A stretch of DNA of 64,000 nt from JASLPR01 sp964496475 (GCA_964496475.1 CAZBZS010000005.1:1-64000); one strand, 5' to 3'; shown: positions 33,631-42,356, counted from the stretch's first letter. Made by a program: numbers and translations. Notes: a model not told the origin generated them from the letters alone.

Positions 33631-34887
33631 TCATGCGCCGAATTTCTTGAGCCGGCCACCGTAGCCGGCAAGAAGACTCATTGTGCTCCTAGCCGGGAAT
33701 AGCCCAAGGCTGCCGGTTCCACAGGCGCGCTCGCCAAATTCCGCGGCGGCGTCCGGAACAACATGTTCGGCGTGGAGTAGAAACGGGACCGGGTGCCACG
33801 AATGCTGCCCGAGACGGGCCGGGGTGGAGTGGTCGCCGGTCACGACCATGGCCGCCGGGCCGAGGGCAAGGATGTCGGGGATAACGGCGTCAACTTCTTC
33901 AATCGCGGCGACCTTGCCATCGAAATCGCCGTCTTCCCCCAGCGAGTCAGTCAGCTTGAAGTGAAAGAAGAAAAAGTCATGCGCGTCCCAGTATCTCTTC
34001 AACGCCGCAACCTGGCCTGACAGGGTATCTCCAGTGTCGAGGATGGTCATCCCGGCGATCGCGGCTAGGCCTTTGTACATCGGGTAAGACGCCACACAGG
34101 CCGGATCTAACCCGTATATTTCACCCAGCTTTTCGAGCGCGGGCAAACCCGCGTACCCGCGCATTAAGACGAAGTTCGCCGGCGCCCGGTCTCCGATGAA
34201 TTCGCGGACGCCGTCCAGAAATTCCTGAAGCACGGTTGCCGTTCGCGTGGCGGCGGGTTCAAGCGCAACCGGCTCCAGCGGCGGGACGCCGATCTGCTGT
34301 GGGTCGGTCTCCCGTACCGCGGCGTGAAGCCCCTCTCCCCGCAATACGAGAATCGCACGGTGCTGACTCTCGGTCGCGATTTCAATATCGATGCCGTCAA
34401 TCTTTATAGCCGCCAGCTTGGACACCAACTCACGGTTTAGATCGGTCGAAATGCGTCCGGCACGGCGATCGGTCACATCGCCATCTTTGTCGATCGTGCA
34501 GAAATTCAGACGCACGCCGATGTCCTCTGGAGCGAGGGCAAGACCGATACCCAGCGCCGAGAGCGCACCGCGGCCGATATTTTCGACGATAGGGTCATAG
34601 CCGAACAGAGCCAAGTGCCCCGGTCCACTCCCGGGTGTGATGCCCGGACCGACCGGTTCGCTAAGGCCAACCACGCCCCACCGGGCAAGCTCATCCAGGT
34701 TGTGCGTGCGGGCGGACTCCAGCTCGGTCCGGCCCGTCTCCACATGCGGCAGTCCGCCCAAACCGTCGACAACGAGCAGCACCAGCTTTCCGCCGGCGTC
34801 CAGGTGGATCGTCTTGAGCGCAGAGGTCGAGATCAAGGTCGCAAAGTCCGGTGGATCAGGGGGAGGATGGTCAAAATGGCGCGGCAT
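33631..34887 (-). CDS. apgM: Cofactor-independent phosphoglycerate mutase, archaeal type
   Basis: This 418-residue member of the alkaline-phosphatase superfamily interconverts 2- and 3-phosphoglycerate in glycolysis without 2,3-bisphosphoglycerate. Hallmarks are LLVVDGLGGLPH with the metal Asp near residue 40, TPGSGPGHLALFGYDP with the nucleophile Ser, and the distal VVTGDHSTPARLGQHS. ATG 34887 is the annotated start. An extended -10-like TGCTAGAAT ends right at this ATG, so either the promoter call is wrong or translation begins at a later codon. It is first gene of the minus-strand selA cluster and divergent from the HD-GYP gene. Confidence 0.9.
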   Translation of the reverse strand: MPRHFDHPPPDPPDFATLISTSALKTIHLDAGGKLVLLVVDGLGGLPHVETGRTELESARTHNLDELARWGVVGLSEPVGPGITPGSGPGHLALFGYDPIVENIGRGALSALGIGLALAPEDIGVRLNFCTIDKDGDVTDRRAGRISTDLNRELVSKLAAIKIDGIDIEIATESQHRAILVLRGEGLHAAVRETDPQQIGVPPLEPVALEPAATRTATVLQEFLDGVREFIGDRAPANFVLMRGYAGLPALEKLGEIYGLDPACVASYPMYKGLAAIAGMTILDTGDTLSGQVAALKRYWDAHDFFFFHFKLTDSLGEDGDFDGKVAAIEEVDAVIPDILALGPAAMVVTGDHSTPARLGQHSWHPVPFLLHAEHVVPDAAAEFGERACGTGSLGLFPARSTMSLLAGYGGRLKKFGA

Positions 34888-35184
34888 TCTAGCACGTTGA
34901 TTGGGTCCTCAAACCTGTGAACGAAGCGAGGGGAAGCGGTTGCCGACGCCGAGGTTGCGCGTCGGGGTGGGCCCACGAGCCAGCACCGACACGTCCTGCT
35001 ACGGATTGCCCGGTCGGCCCCCGCGGATATTCAGTGGGCGTGCCCAGGGCCCAAAATTCATGGGCGTGTCCGGCTACGCGCCGTGCATCCGCAGGCCAGG
35101 TGACGAAGCCAGCGTGACCACATTGAATGCGGTGGCCGCTATTGTAGGAAAGTCGACTGCTGTCAAATCGGCCGGAACGCCACA
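34888..35184. other. Divergent intergenic region rich in inverted repeats, possible structured RNA
   Basis: These 297 bp lie between divergent apgM and HD-GYP genes and carry several strong stems: CCGACGC/GCGTCGG (34943-34949 with 34959-34965), the palindrome GTGGGCCCAC (34967-34976), GCGGAT/ATCCGC (35023-35028 with 35087-35092), and TGGGC-GT-GCCCA (35035-35046), which competes with GCCCA/TGGGC (35049-35053 with 35061-35065). TGGGCGTG is directly repeated at 35035 and 35061. I could not match it to 6S, SRP, RNase P or tmRNA, a cobalamin riboswitch or tRNA(Sec). Confidence 0.4.
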
Positions 35185-36603
35185 ATGGTGAACAGGTCAG
35201 GGGATAATGATGGCGGTCAAAAGCTCACAACCGAACGGCAGCTCATGGGATCCTCCGCTCTAGGTTCGGGCTCCATTCCGATGTCCAACCTGCTCCGGGG
35301 CTTTTCTCTGGCCCTGGACCTGTCTCAGGGCTTGAAGCGAGGCCACGCCATCCGCACGGCCTTCAAGGCAATGAAGATCGCCGAGACGTGCAAATTGACC
35401 GAAGCCGAGCGCGCCGACGTGTTTTACACCGCCTACTTGAAGGACAGCGGCTGCCCGGCGGCGATTGATGTCCTGCTGGAACTTGTAGGCGCCAACGACA
35501 TTGTTGGACACCACGAATATAAGCTGGACCATGAGTCTACTTTCGCTCGTATGCGATCCGGCCTCCGATCCTACCGGCATCGAAAGCCGTTGCTCGTAAG
35601 GTTGGCTCGACTCCCATTTGATTTGCTAACGGCGTCCCTGAAACTCGCCGGAGCGGAGCAGGTGCGGTGCACAGTGGGTCGTTCCATCGCGGCGCGGCTG
35701 GGTCTGTCGGAAGACATGCAGGATGCTCTCTTCAGCATTACCGAGCGGTTCGACGGCGCCGGCCTTCCACGCGGGCTGAAGGCCGACGAGATTCCGATCG
35801 CTTCACGAATCATCGCCGTTGGCCAGCTTACGAACTCCTATTGCACGTTACGATCGCCTGCGGAAGCAGTCCACATCCTGCGGGAACGGGCGGGGTCGAT
35901 GCTCGATCCGGAACTTGTGGAGGTTCAGCTGAGCTTATTCCGCCAGAAGGATTTCCTCGACGGTCTGGACGATCCGGGCATAGCCGAATGGATCGCACAA
36001 ATGGACCCGATGGACACCAGGTTAAACGCGGACCGGGACAACATGGTTGACATCGTCTCGGCATCCGGCGAAGTCGTCGACATTAAGTCGCGATTTACCG
36101 CGAGCCACTCGCGGGGCGTGGCGAAGACCGCGGTACAGATCGGCCTGCAGCTCGGGATGGACGAGGATATTCTCTGGGCGCTGGATCTTGCCGGGCAGTT
36201 ACACGACATCAGCAAATTGGGCGTACCCATCATGACATTGAACGAACAAGACAAATTGTCCAACGACGAGTGGGAGTACGTCCGCGAGCACCCAAACGAC
36301 ACCCGCCGGGTGCTGACCGCGACCGATCTCTTCGCTCCGATCACCGACATAGCGGCAAACCATCACGAAAAGCTTGACGGCACCGGTTATCCGCTGGGTA
36401 TCGAAGGTGAGGATCTGCCGCTGGAACACCGGATAATCGCGGTGGCGGATGTTTTCGACGCTCTATCCGCCGCGCGTCCATACCGGGCGGAAATGCCCCG
36501 GGACAGAGTGCTGGAGATCATCGACGGAATGGCCGGCCCCAAGCTTGATGAGGAGGTCATGGCCGCGCTGCGAGAGGCTACCAGGACCTCGCTGGCCGCC
36601 TAG
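35185..36603 (+). CDS. Tandem HD-GYP phosphodiesterase-like protein
   Basis: This 472-residue protein has two HD-GYP-like halves. The C-terminal half is intact: LAGQLHDISKLGVP, HPNDTRRVL, NHHEKLDGTGYP and IIAVADVFDALSAARPYR, the metal site and GYP loop of enzymes that degrade cyclic di-GMP. The N-terminal half repeats the pattern in decayed form (ITERFDGAGLPRGLKADEIP, then IIAVGQLTNSY), lacking the HD pair. There is no receiver or membrane domain, so its input is unknown. It lies 45 bp upstream of the thiamine pyrophosphokinase gene, a link that may be only positional. ATG 35185 has no clear Shine-Dalgarno; ATG 35245 or 35281 are alternatives. Confidence 0.85.
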   Translation: MVNRSGDNDGGQKLTTERQLMGSSALGSGSIPMSNLLRGFSLALDLSQGLKRGHAIRTAFKAMKIAETCKLTEAERADVFYTAYLKDSGCPAAIDVLLELVGANDIVGHHEYKLDHESTFARMRSGLRSYRHRKPLLVRLARLPFDLLTASLKLAGAEQVRCTVGRSIAARLGLSEDMQDALFSITERFDGAGLPRGLKADEIPIASRIIAVGQLTNSYCTLRSPAEAVHILRERAGSMLDPELVEVQLSLFRQKDFLDGLDDPGIAEWIAQMDPMDTRLNADRDNMVDIVSASGEVVDIKSRFTASHSRGVAKTAVQIGLQLGMDEDILWALDLAGQLHDISKLGVPIMTLNEQDKLSNDEWEYVREHPNDTRRVLTATDLFAPITDIAANHHEKLDGTGYPLGIEGEDLPLEHRIIAVADVFDALSAARPYRAEMPRDRVLEIIDGMAGPKLDEEVMAALREATRTSLAA

Positions 36604-36648
36604 TCACATGCCGGGCTCCGGGACCCCACGATTTCCGGTCGAGGAAAA

Positions 36649-37296
36649 ATGCACGCGGTAGTGGTGCTGGCGGGCGACTTCAGCCTGACCCCCTCCATCG
36701 AGCGTGTCCTGCGCACCGCCGACCTGGTGATCGCGGCCGACGGCGGAGCCGATCATCTGCACGGACTCTCGCGACTTCCCGACGTTCTGATAGGGGATCT
36801 GGATTCGGTCACCGATGAGATAGCTGCCAGCCTGCAAGCTCAGAAAGTGGAGATCGTCCAGTTCCCGGCGGACAAAGACGCCACCGACGCAGAGCTTGCC
36901 GTTCTTGAGGCCGCGGAGCGCGGAGCTAGCACTATCACAATTCTGGGAGGTCGCGGCGGCCCGCGTGCCGACCATGAAATGGCAAACCTACTACTCCTGG
37001 CGCACCCGCGTCTCGGCGCCGTCGATGTTCGCTTCTTGACAGCGACGACCGAAGTGCAGGCTCTCGGTCCCGGCAAGCACGAAGTCGGCTTGCGTCCCGG
37101 GGGCACGATATCCCTGGTGTCGCTCACCTCGACTGTGCGCGGGTTTAACATCGCCGGTGTTCGCTGGCCGCTCAAGAATCAGGCTCTGACGCTGGGATCA
37201 ACGTACACGTTGAGCAACGAAGTCACCGATCCTGAAGTCAGGGTGGAAATTGCAGAGGGCATGGTATTGCTGTTCCGAGATTTGACCGGCGGCTAA
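36649..37296 (+). CDS. thiN: Thiamine pyrophosphokinase
   Basis: This 215-residue enzyme transfers pyrophosphate from ATP to thiamine to form TPP. It shows the family motifs VIAADGGADHL, DVLIGDLDSV, FPADKDATDAELAV and GGRGGPRADHEMANL, then a C-terminal beta-rich domain with GVRWPLKNQALTLGST. ATG 36649 is preceded by GAGGAAA. The gene lies directly upstream of the TPP riboswitch and the thiamine uptake operon, so precursor import and the last activation step are side by side; thiN itself is upstream of the riboswitch and not controlled by it. Confidence 0.93.
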   Translation: MHAVVVLAGDFSLTPSIERVLRTADLVIAADGGADHLHGLSRLPDVLIGDLDSVTDEIAASLQAQKVEIVQFPADKDATDAELAVLEAAERGASTITILGGRGGPRADHEMANLLLLAHPRLGAVDVRFLTATTEVQALGPGKHEVGLRPGGTISLVSLTSTVRGFNIAGVRWPLKNQALTLGSTYTLSNEVTDPEVRVEIAEGMVLLFRDLTGG

Positions 37297-37375
37297 TTCG
37301 ACCGGGTCTTGACACCGCCGCGATAGAGTGCGACTGTCTAATGGCGAGGTAGAACTCACTCACAACTGAATAGCA

Positions 37376-37478
37376 GTTCCGCAGGGGAGCTGGAGCAATA
37401 TCCGGCTGAGATGGCGGTGCCGGGCACCGCGTTCCCTCTGAACCTGATCCGGGTAATGCCGGCGTAGGAAGGCGGTGT
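37376..37478 (+). promoter_or_regulatory. TPP (thi-box) riboswitch
   Basis: The conserved TPP aptamer elements are present in order: GGGGAGC, the GGCTGAGA pyrimidine-sensing bulge (37404-37411), a variable P3a hairpin, then CTCTGAACCTGATCCGGGTAAT-type pyrophosphate helix sequence (37437 onward) ending GCGTAGGAAGG. Flanking CCGC and GCGG can close P1. It lies 90 bp before a thiamine-binding protein gene and should shut down the operon when TPP is abundant. TTGACA at 37309-37314 may be the -35 element; the -10 is poor. Confidence 0.96.
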
Positions 37479-37568
37479 CAAATGCTCAGAGGAATACCGC
37501 AGATGCAAGTCTGCGGCCGTTTTACCTTCCCGCCCCCGGTGCGCGCGCTGCCCCGGAGGAGATGGACG

Positions 37569-37856
37569 ATGGCAAAGATCATTGCGGCGTTTCAGGTGTT
37601 GCCGGCCGGCGTAGATGACCTGTACGCGTGTGTCGATGCCGCCATCGAGGTCGTACAAAGCTCAGGCCTTCCCTACGACGTCGGCTCCTTCGAAACCACC
37701 GTGGAAGGCGATTACGACCAAATAATGGAGGTCGTCAAGCGGGCCCAGGCCGCCTGTTTCGATTACGGCGCGGAATCCGTAATATGCAATATCAAGATCG
37801 CTAATTCCCTTGCCGGCACGACCATCGCCGAGCACATAGGAAAGTACCGGACCTGA
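37569..37856 (+). CDS. MTH1187/YkoF-type thiamine-binding protein
   Basis: This 95-residue ferredoxin-like-fold protein belongs to the MTH1187 (DUF77) family that binds thiamine or its pyrimidine precursor. Features are the N-terminal AAFQVLPAG, the central YDVGSFETTVEGDYDQIMEVVKRA and C-terminal GTTIAEHIGKY. ATG 37569 follows GGAGGAG at 7 bp. It is first gene downstream of the TPP riboswitch and ends 1 bp before the permease gene, so it probably acts with the ABC importer, perhaps as a cytosolic binding or sensing component. Confidence 0.9.
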   Translation: MAKIIAAFQVLPAGVDDLYACVDAAIEVVQSSGLPYDVGSFETTVEGDYDQIMEVVKRAQAACFDYGAESVICNIKIANSLAGTTIAEHIGKYRT

Positions 37857-37857
37857 C

Positions 37858-38658
37858 ATGGCGGTGCCAAACCGGACCCGGATGGTAGGAAACGGCCGAG
37901 CGAAGCAGGCGGTCCCGGCGGTCCTCACGATCGCGGCGATTATTCTCGTGTGGCAGATTGCGGTGGAATGGCGCGACACTCCGCGCTGGCTTTTGCCATC
38001 CCCTCTGGACATCGCCATCGCGATGATCGATTCCGCCGGGATATTGAGGGCGCACGTCGGCATCACGTTGCTGGAAATAGGGCTCGGCTTCGCGATCGCG
38101 CTGACACTGGGGGTGCTGGTCGCGGTGGCTAGTCACCTCTCGGGGTCTATCCGCCGGTCGGTCTACCCGCTGCTGGTTGTTTCGCAATCGGTCCCGGTGA
38201 TCGTGCTGGCACCGCTGTTGGTAATCTGGTTCGGCTTCGGCATCGCGCCTAAGGTCGCGCTGATCGTGCTGGTGTGTTTCTTCCCGATATGTGTGTCGTT
38301 CCTGGACGGCCTGCAGACGGCTGACAGCGAAATCCTGCAACTTCTTCGGGCGATGGGCGCGAATCGCTGGCAAATGTTTCGTATCGGGAGGCTGCCGGCC
38401 GCCCTGCCGGCGCTGGCTTCTGGCAGCAAGATCGCCGCCACCTACTCCGTGATTGGCGCTGTTATCGCCGAGTGGTTGGGGGCTAGCCAGGGACTCGGAG
38501 TATTTCTGATTCGATCGCAGAACTCTTTTCGCGCCGACCGCGCCCTGGCGGTCATCGTGATCGTGTCCGCAATCGCCATCGCCGCATACCTCTTAATCGA
38601 ATTGTTAGCACGGCTTTCGATGCCGTGGCACTACGGACAGCAAAGGAGAATACAGTGA
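37858..38658 (+). CDS. ABC transporter permease for thiamine precursor (ThiX type)
   Basis: This 266-residue inner-membrane permease has about six hydrophobic segments and the EAA-type cytoplasmic loop (LLRAMGANRWQMFRIGRLPAALPAL) of the SsuC/TauC/ThiX group. It lies in the riboswitch-controlled operon between the thiamine-binding protein and the NMT1/THI5-like binding protein, whose start overlaps its stop by 4 bp. The context indicates import of a hydroxymethylpyrimidine-type thiamine precursor rather than a sulfonate. Sequence alone does not distinguish the substrates. Confidence 0.9.
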   Translation: MAVPNRTRMVGNGRAKQAVPAVLTIAAIILVWQIAVEWRDTPRWLLPSPLDIAIAMIDSAGILRAHVGITLLEIGLGFAIALTLGVLVAVASHLSGSIRRSVYPLLVVSQSVPVIVLAPLLVIWFGFGIAPKVALIVLVCFFPICVSFLDGLQTADSEILQLLRAMGANRWQMFRIGRLPAALPALASGSKIAATYSVIGAVIAEWLGASQGLGVFLIRSQNSFRADRALAVIVIVSAIAIAAYLLIELLARLSMPWHYGQQRRIQ

Positions 38659-39650
38659 TTTCGCGACGATACCTACTGACGATGGTCGGCGCCTCGCTGG
38701 CAACAGCGGCGGTGGCGGGCTGCGAACCCAAGACCGAGACCAAGCCCATTGAAAGGGCGACTGTATCTCTGGTGCTCGACTGGGTTCCAAACACCAACCA
38801 TACCGGCCTCTACGTCGCCCGTAGCAAAGGCTATTTCAAGGAAGAAAGCATTGATTTCGAGATCGTCGAACCGGCTACGGGGGGTGGGCCGCAGGTGGTA
38901 GCCGCCGGTCAGGCCGATTTCGGCATCGATTTTCAGGAGTTCATGACTCCCGCCCGGGCCGAAGGCGTGCCGGTTGTGTCGGTGGCGGCCATCATCCAGC
39001 ACAACACATCGGGATTCGCTTCGCTGAAATCGAAGGGCGTCGCCAGGCCCCGGGATCTTGAGGGGATGACGTATGGAGGCTTCGGGTCTCCCCTGGAGAC
39101 GGCCTTGCTACAAACCATGATGGAGGCCGATGGGGGCGATTTCAGCAAACTGTCCACGGTCGATGCCGGCGCGGCTGACTTCCTCACAATCATTCAGCGG
39201 GATGTCGATCTGTACTGGATCTTCTTCGGCTGGCAGGGGGTGAAGGCCGAGCTGGAGGGCATTGAGATCGACACCCTTTTCGTGAAGGACTGGGGCGTGC
39301 CCGACTACTACACCCCGCTCATCATCACCAGCGAAACGCTAATCGCGGAAAAACCGGATTTGGTGACGCGGACTCTGAATGCAATTGCCCGGGGCTATGA
39401 GGAAGCGATCGCCGATCCGGCCGGCGCTGCTGAAATTCTGCTTGCGGCCGCCCCCGAAACCGATGCCGATCTGGTCGGTCCCTCGCAGGCGTGGCTGAGT
39501 CCGCAGTATCGGGCCGACGCGCCTCAGTGGGGCTATCAGGAAGCGGACGTCTGGCAGACCATGTCGGAATGGATGGCGACGAATGGCCTTGTCGATGAGG
39601 TGATCGATTGGCAGGCCGCCTATACCAACGAATTCCTGCCGCCGCGCTGA
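38655..39650 (+). CDS. NMT1/THI5-like substrate-binding lipoprotein (ThiY type)
   Basis: This periplasmic or surface binding protein for a thiamine pyrimidine precursor starts at GTG 38655, which has AAGGAG (38643-38648) 6 bp upstream and overlaps the permease stop as GTGA. The signal region has Arg-Arg (ISRRYLLTMVG) and lipobox AAVAGC, so it is a lipoprotein, possibly Tat-exported. The mature part begins with SLVLDWVPNTNHTGLYVA, the signature stretch of ThiY and THI5 proteins, followed by AKGYF-like sequence (SKGYFKEE). It is 331 residues, the usual size. Confidence 0.93.
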   Translation: MISRRYLLTMVGASLATAAVAGCEPKTETKPIERATVSLVLDWVPNTNHTGLYVARSKGYFKEESIDFEIVEPATGGGPQVVAAGQADFGIDFQEFMTPARAEGVPVVSVAAIIQHNTSGFASLKSKGVARPRDLEGMTYGGFGSPLETALLQTMMEADGGDFSKLSTVDAGAADFLTIIQRDVDLYWIFFGWQGVKAELEGIEIDTLFVKDWGVPDYYTPLIITSETLIAEKPDLVTRTLNAIARGYEEAIADPAGAAEILLAAAPETDADLVGPSQAWLSPQYRADAPQWGYQEADVWQTMSEWMATNGLVDEVIDWQAAYTNEFLPPR

Positions 39651-39651
39651 T

Positions 39652-40449
39652 TTGGGCAGGGCGCGTCGAGAGGATAAGTACGGCGGAGCAGTAGTCTCCG
39701 CCATCGGCGTGGCCAAGACCTTCGGTGAGGGCGAACGCTCCTTGCCGACGCTTGCCTCCGTTTCTGTTCACGCCGATCCCGGCGAGTTCGTGACTGTGGT
39801 TGGTACGAGCGGCTGCGGCAAGAGCACGCTGTTCAACTTGATCGCCGGTCTGGAGATGCCCGATGCCGGCGAAGTTCGCCTGCACGGCCGCCGCGCGCAC
39901 GGCGCTACCGGCCGGGTCGGCTACATGCCCCAGCGCGACCTGTTGCTGCCCTGGCGTCGAGTCATGGACAACGTCACACTGGGTGTCGAAATCGCCGGCG
40001 GGAACATGGCGGCAACGCGACAACGTGCGACAGGTCTGTTCCCCGACTTCGGCCTCGAAGGCTTTGCCGACAGTTATCCTCACGAACTTTCCGGCGGCAT
40101 GCGACAACGGGCGGCACTTTTGCGCACAATTCTGACCGGGCACGACGTACTGCTCTTGGACGAGCCTTTTGGCGCGCTGGACGCACTGACGCGGCTGGAA
40201 ATGCAACAGTGGCTGTTGGATATCTGGGAGCGTTTCGGCAAGACTATCTTTTTCATCAGCCACGACGTTGACGAAGCCATCATCCTGTCGGATCGAATTT
40301 ATGTGATGTCGCCCCGTCCGGCCACGATCATTGCTAAAGTCACGATCGACTTGGAGCGTCCCCGTCCACCGGCGGTGACAACGAGCGAACGCTTCGAAGG
40401 CTACAAGCGCGAGCTGCTGCAGTGTCTGGGCGTCATTGCGCCGGAATGA
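39652..40449 (+). CDS. ABC transporter ATPase for thiamine precursor (ThiZ type)
   Basis: This 265-residue ATP-binding subunit has Walker A GTSGCGKST, Q-loop YMPQRDLLLPW, ABC signature LSGGMRQRAALLR, Walker B VLLLDEPFGALDA and the switch His in FISHDVDEA. The TTG at 39652 immediately follows the stop of the binding-protein gene; no better start is in frame, so re-initiation is likely. It belongs to the SsuB/TauB/ThiZ group and completes the riboswitch-controlled importer. Confidence 0.92.
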   Translation: MGRARREDKYGGAVVSAIGVAKTFGEGERSLPTLASVSVHADPGEFVTVVGTSGCGKSTLFNLIAGLEMPDAGEVRLHGRRAHGATGRVGYMPQRDLLLPWRRVMDNVTLGVEIAGGNMAATRQRATGLFPDFGLEGFADSYPHELSGGMRQRAALLRTILTGHDVLLLDEPFGALDALTRLEMQQWLLDIWERFGKTIFFISHDVDEAIILSDRIYVMSPRPATIIAKVTIDLERPRPPAVTTSERFEGYKRELLQCLGVIAPE

Positions 40450-40517
40450 TCGTGACAGGTCACACGAGTACCCATGAAGGGGCCGCGAGGCTCTCCTCTC
40501 TTCTTCAGGGTTGAATC

Positions 40518-40757
40518 ATGGCTAGCTGCACGGCCCGTCCCGGCAGCAGACTGAAGAGACGGCCGGCCCACATGGCGGCCCTAAATCTCATACTGGGACC
40601 GCTTGCCTTACCGGCGCCGCTGATACTCGGACTTTTCGTCGATACTGCCGGATTTCGCATCATGTTCGCGATCGCGATAGTTCTTGCTCTGATCGGGCTC
40701 GCCGCCGTCCTCAGCTTCGCCCTGCACCCGGCCCGGGCCGTCGAGGCGAGTCCGTAA
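40518..40757 (+). pseudogene. Remnant of an MFS transporter (C-terminal part only)
   Basis: The 79-residue frame encodes two hydrophobic segments (LNLILGPLALPAPLILGLFV and IMFAIAIVLALIGLAAVLSF) joined by VDTAGFRIM, resembling the last two membrane helices of an MFS protein. The upstream part is missing, and the 68 bp before it contain no matching sequence. It could be expressed as a short membrane peptide, but a truncated gene is more likely. Confidence 0.6.
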
Positions 40758-40907
40758 GATTACGCCCCCCCGGAGGGCCATTCAGTTGGGCAAACGGATG
40801 TGGGGATACCTTGCTCGGCGCTTTGCCATGTTCCGGGGCGTGTATCGCTGCATCCCGCACGGATCCGTTTGCGCCGTGCCTCGAATTCGCGCTAGCCTCC
40901 CCCCCGC

Positions 40908-42356
40908 ATGAGTGCCGATAGCAACGCCGTTCAGCCGCCCGTGCCACCCGCCCGCAGAGGTGGTTCGGGCCGCACTCTTACGGCCGCCGCCTTTGGCGCG
41001 TCCGGCGTGTTCCTAGCCACCTTCGATCCGACCGCGTTGGCGGTCGCACTGCCGACAATCGCTGCCGATCTGCAAATCGACCTCCAGGGCGTGCAATGGG
41101 TCGGACTGGTCACGATGATCGTCACCGGCGCGCTGCTGCTGGGAACTGGGCGGCTGGCCGATCTGGCCGGTCGCAAAAAGGTGTTTCTGATCGGCGTTGG
41201 GGTATTCGCCTTCGGAGCCCTGGTGAGCGCGGTCAGCCAGAATCTGTTCCTGCTCATCGTGGGCCGGGCCATCTTGGGAGTCGGGGCAGCGGCTCTCAAC
41301 TCGATGGGGCCGGCGCTGGTCGTAGGCGCATTTTCGCCGGAGATGCGTGGTCGCGCCCTGGGGATCGTTGGCACGGTTACCTCGGTTGGCCTGGTAGCGG
41401 GACCGGTGCTGAGCGGCTTCATCGTGGATGCGCTCGGATGGAACGCGATTTTCTTTATCGAGCTTCCCATCGCCGGCCTCATCATCCTCGGCGGACTGGT
41501 CTTCTTGCCGGAGACTGAACGCGTCCGCGGTGAGGAATTCGACATTCCCGGCGCCGCCCTGATGATCGCATGGATGGGGCCGCTGCTGTTCGCCATCACC
41601 CAGGGCAATTCCATGGGCTGGCGGTCGCCCGTCATCATCGGATTGCTCGCTGCCGGGATCGCGCTTCTGCTGATATTCATCTACTCGCAAAAGCGCGCCC
41701 GCTACCCGACGATCGACCTATCGCTCTTTCGAATCCCCTCTTTCCGTGCTCCCATCGGCGCCTCGTTTTTCGGCTTCGCGGCGCTGATGGTGTCATTTCT
41801 GCTGATGCCTTTCTATTTGCAGAACGTCCTCAACCTGCCGGTGCAACAGGTGGGCCTGATATCGGCCGTTCTTCCCGGCATGATGGTCTTCATCGCCATC
41901 GTTGCCGGGTCAGTCTCCGACCGTATCGGCCCCAAGCTCCCGTCGACGATCGGATTGGTCCTGCTATCCGTAGGCCTGGTGAATCTGGGGTTGCTCGATG
42001 AGCATTCGGACGTCGGGCGGGTGGTCGCCGTGCTAGCTCTCGGCGGGGCCGGGCTGGGCTCGTTTGAGTGGACCCTCAACAGCGCGATCGTGGGTTCACT
42101 GCCGAGATCCAAACTGGGCGTGGCGACGGGGTTTCTGGCGACCGCCCGAACCCTCGGCTTCACCACCGGGCAGGCGGCATGGGCTGCGCTATTCTCCGCG
42201 GTGGTCACGACGAGCGCCGGCACCTCTATCGCGCTGGATTCGCCCGTGGAAGCGCTTGTGCTCGGATTCCGGGTCACCTTCCTGGCGGCAGCGGCGCTGG
42301 CCGCGCTGGCGGCGGCACTGGCTTCGATGCAGGGGCGGGTGATTTCGCCGGACTAG
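40908..42356 (+). CDS. MFS exporter, DHA2 (14-helix) family
   Basis: This 482-residue drug:proton antiporter-like transporter is of the EmrB/QacA group. Motif A-like GTGRLADLAGRKKVFLIG follows helix 2, and motif C-like GIVGTVTSVGLVAGPVLSGFI is in helix 5. The length and number of hydrophobic segments fit 14 helices. The short N-terminal tail is Pro/Arg-rich and cytosolic. No periplasmic adaptor or regulator gene is adjacent, so export is probably across the cytoplasmic membrane only. The substrate is unknown. Confidence 0.88.
   Translation: MSADSNAVQPPVPPARRGGSGRTLTAAAFGASGVFLATFDPTALAVALPTIAADLQIDLQGVQWVGLVTMIVTGALLLGTGRLADLAGRKKVFLIGVGVFAFGALVSAVSQNLFLLIVGRAILGVGAAALNSMGPALVVGAFSPEMRGRALGIVGTVTSVGLVAGPVLSGFIVDALGWNAIFFIELPIAGLIILGGLVFLPETERVRGEEFDIPGAALMIAWMGPLLFAITQGNSMGWRSPVIIGLLAAGIALLLIFIYSQKRARYPTIDLSLFRIPSFRAPIGASFFGFAALMVSFLLMPFYLQNVLNLPVQQVGLISAVLPGMMVFIAIVAGSVSDRIGPKLPSTIGLVLLSVGLVNLGLLDEHSDVGRVVAVLALGGAGLGSFEWTLNSAIVGSLPRSKLGVATGFLATARTLGFTTGQAAWAALFSAVVTTSAGTSIALDSPVEALVLGFRVTFLAAAALAALAAALASMQGRVISPD

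Noticed and set aside
34905..35130. Cobalamin riboswitch, suggested by GAAGCCAGCGTGACC near 35106 and GGGGAAGC near 34930
   Set aside because: The B12-box and the CCGCCACTG core are absent and the spacing does not fit.
30243..35184. Selenoprotein gene with in-frame TGA near selA
   Set aside because: I found no frame continuing with family-like sequence across a TGA; the interrupted genes in the window use TAG or TAA.
37309..37360. Complete sigma70 promoter for the thiamine operon
   Set aside because: TTGACA is present, but no -10 hexamer lies at 16-18 bp, so only the -35 is mentioned.
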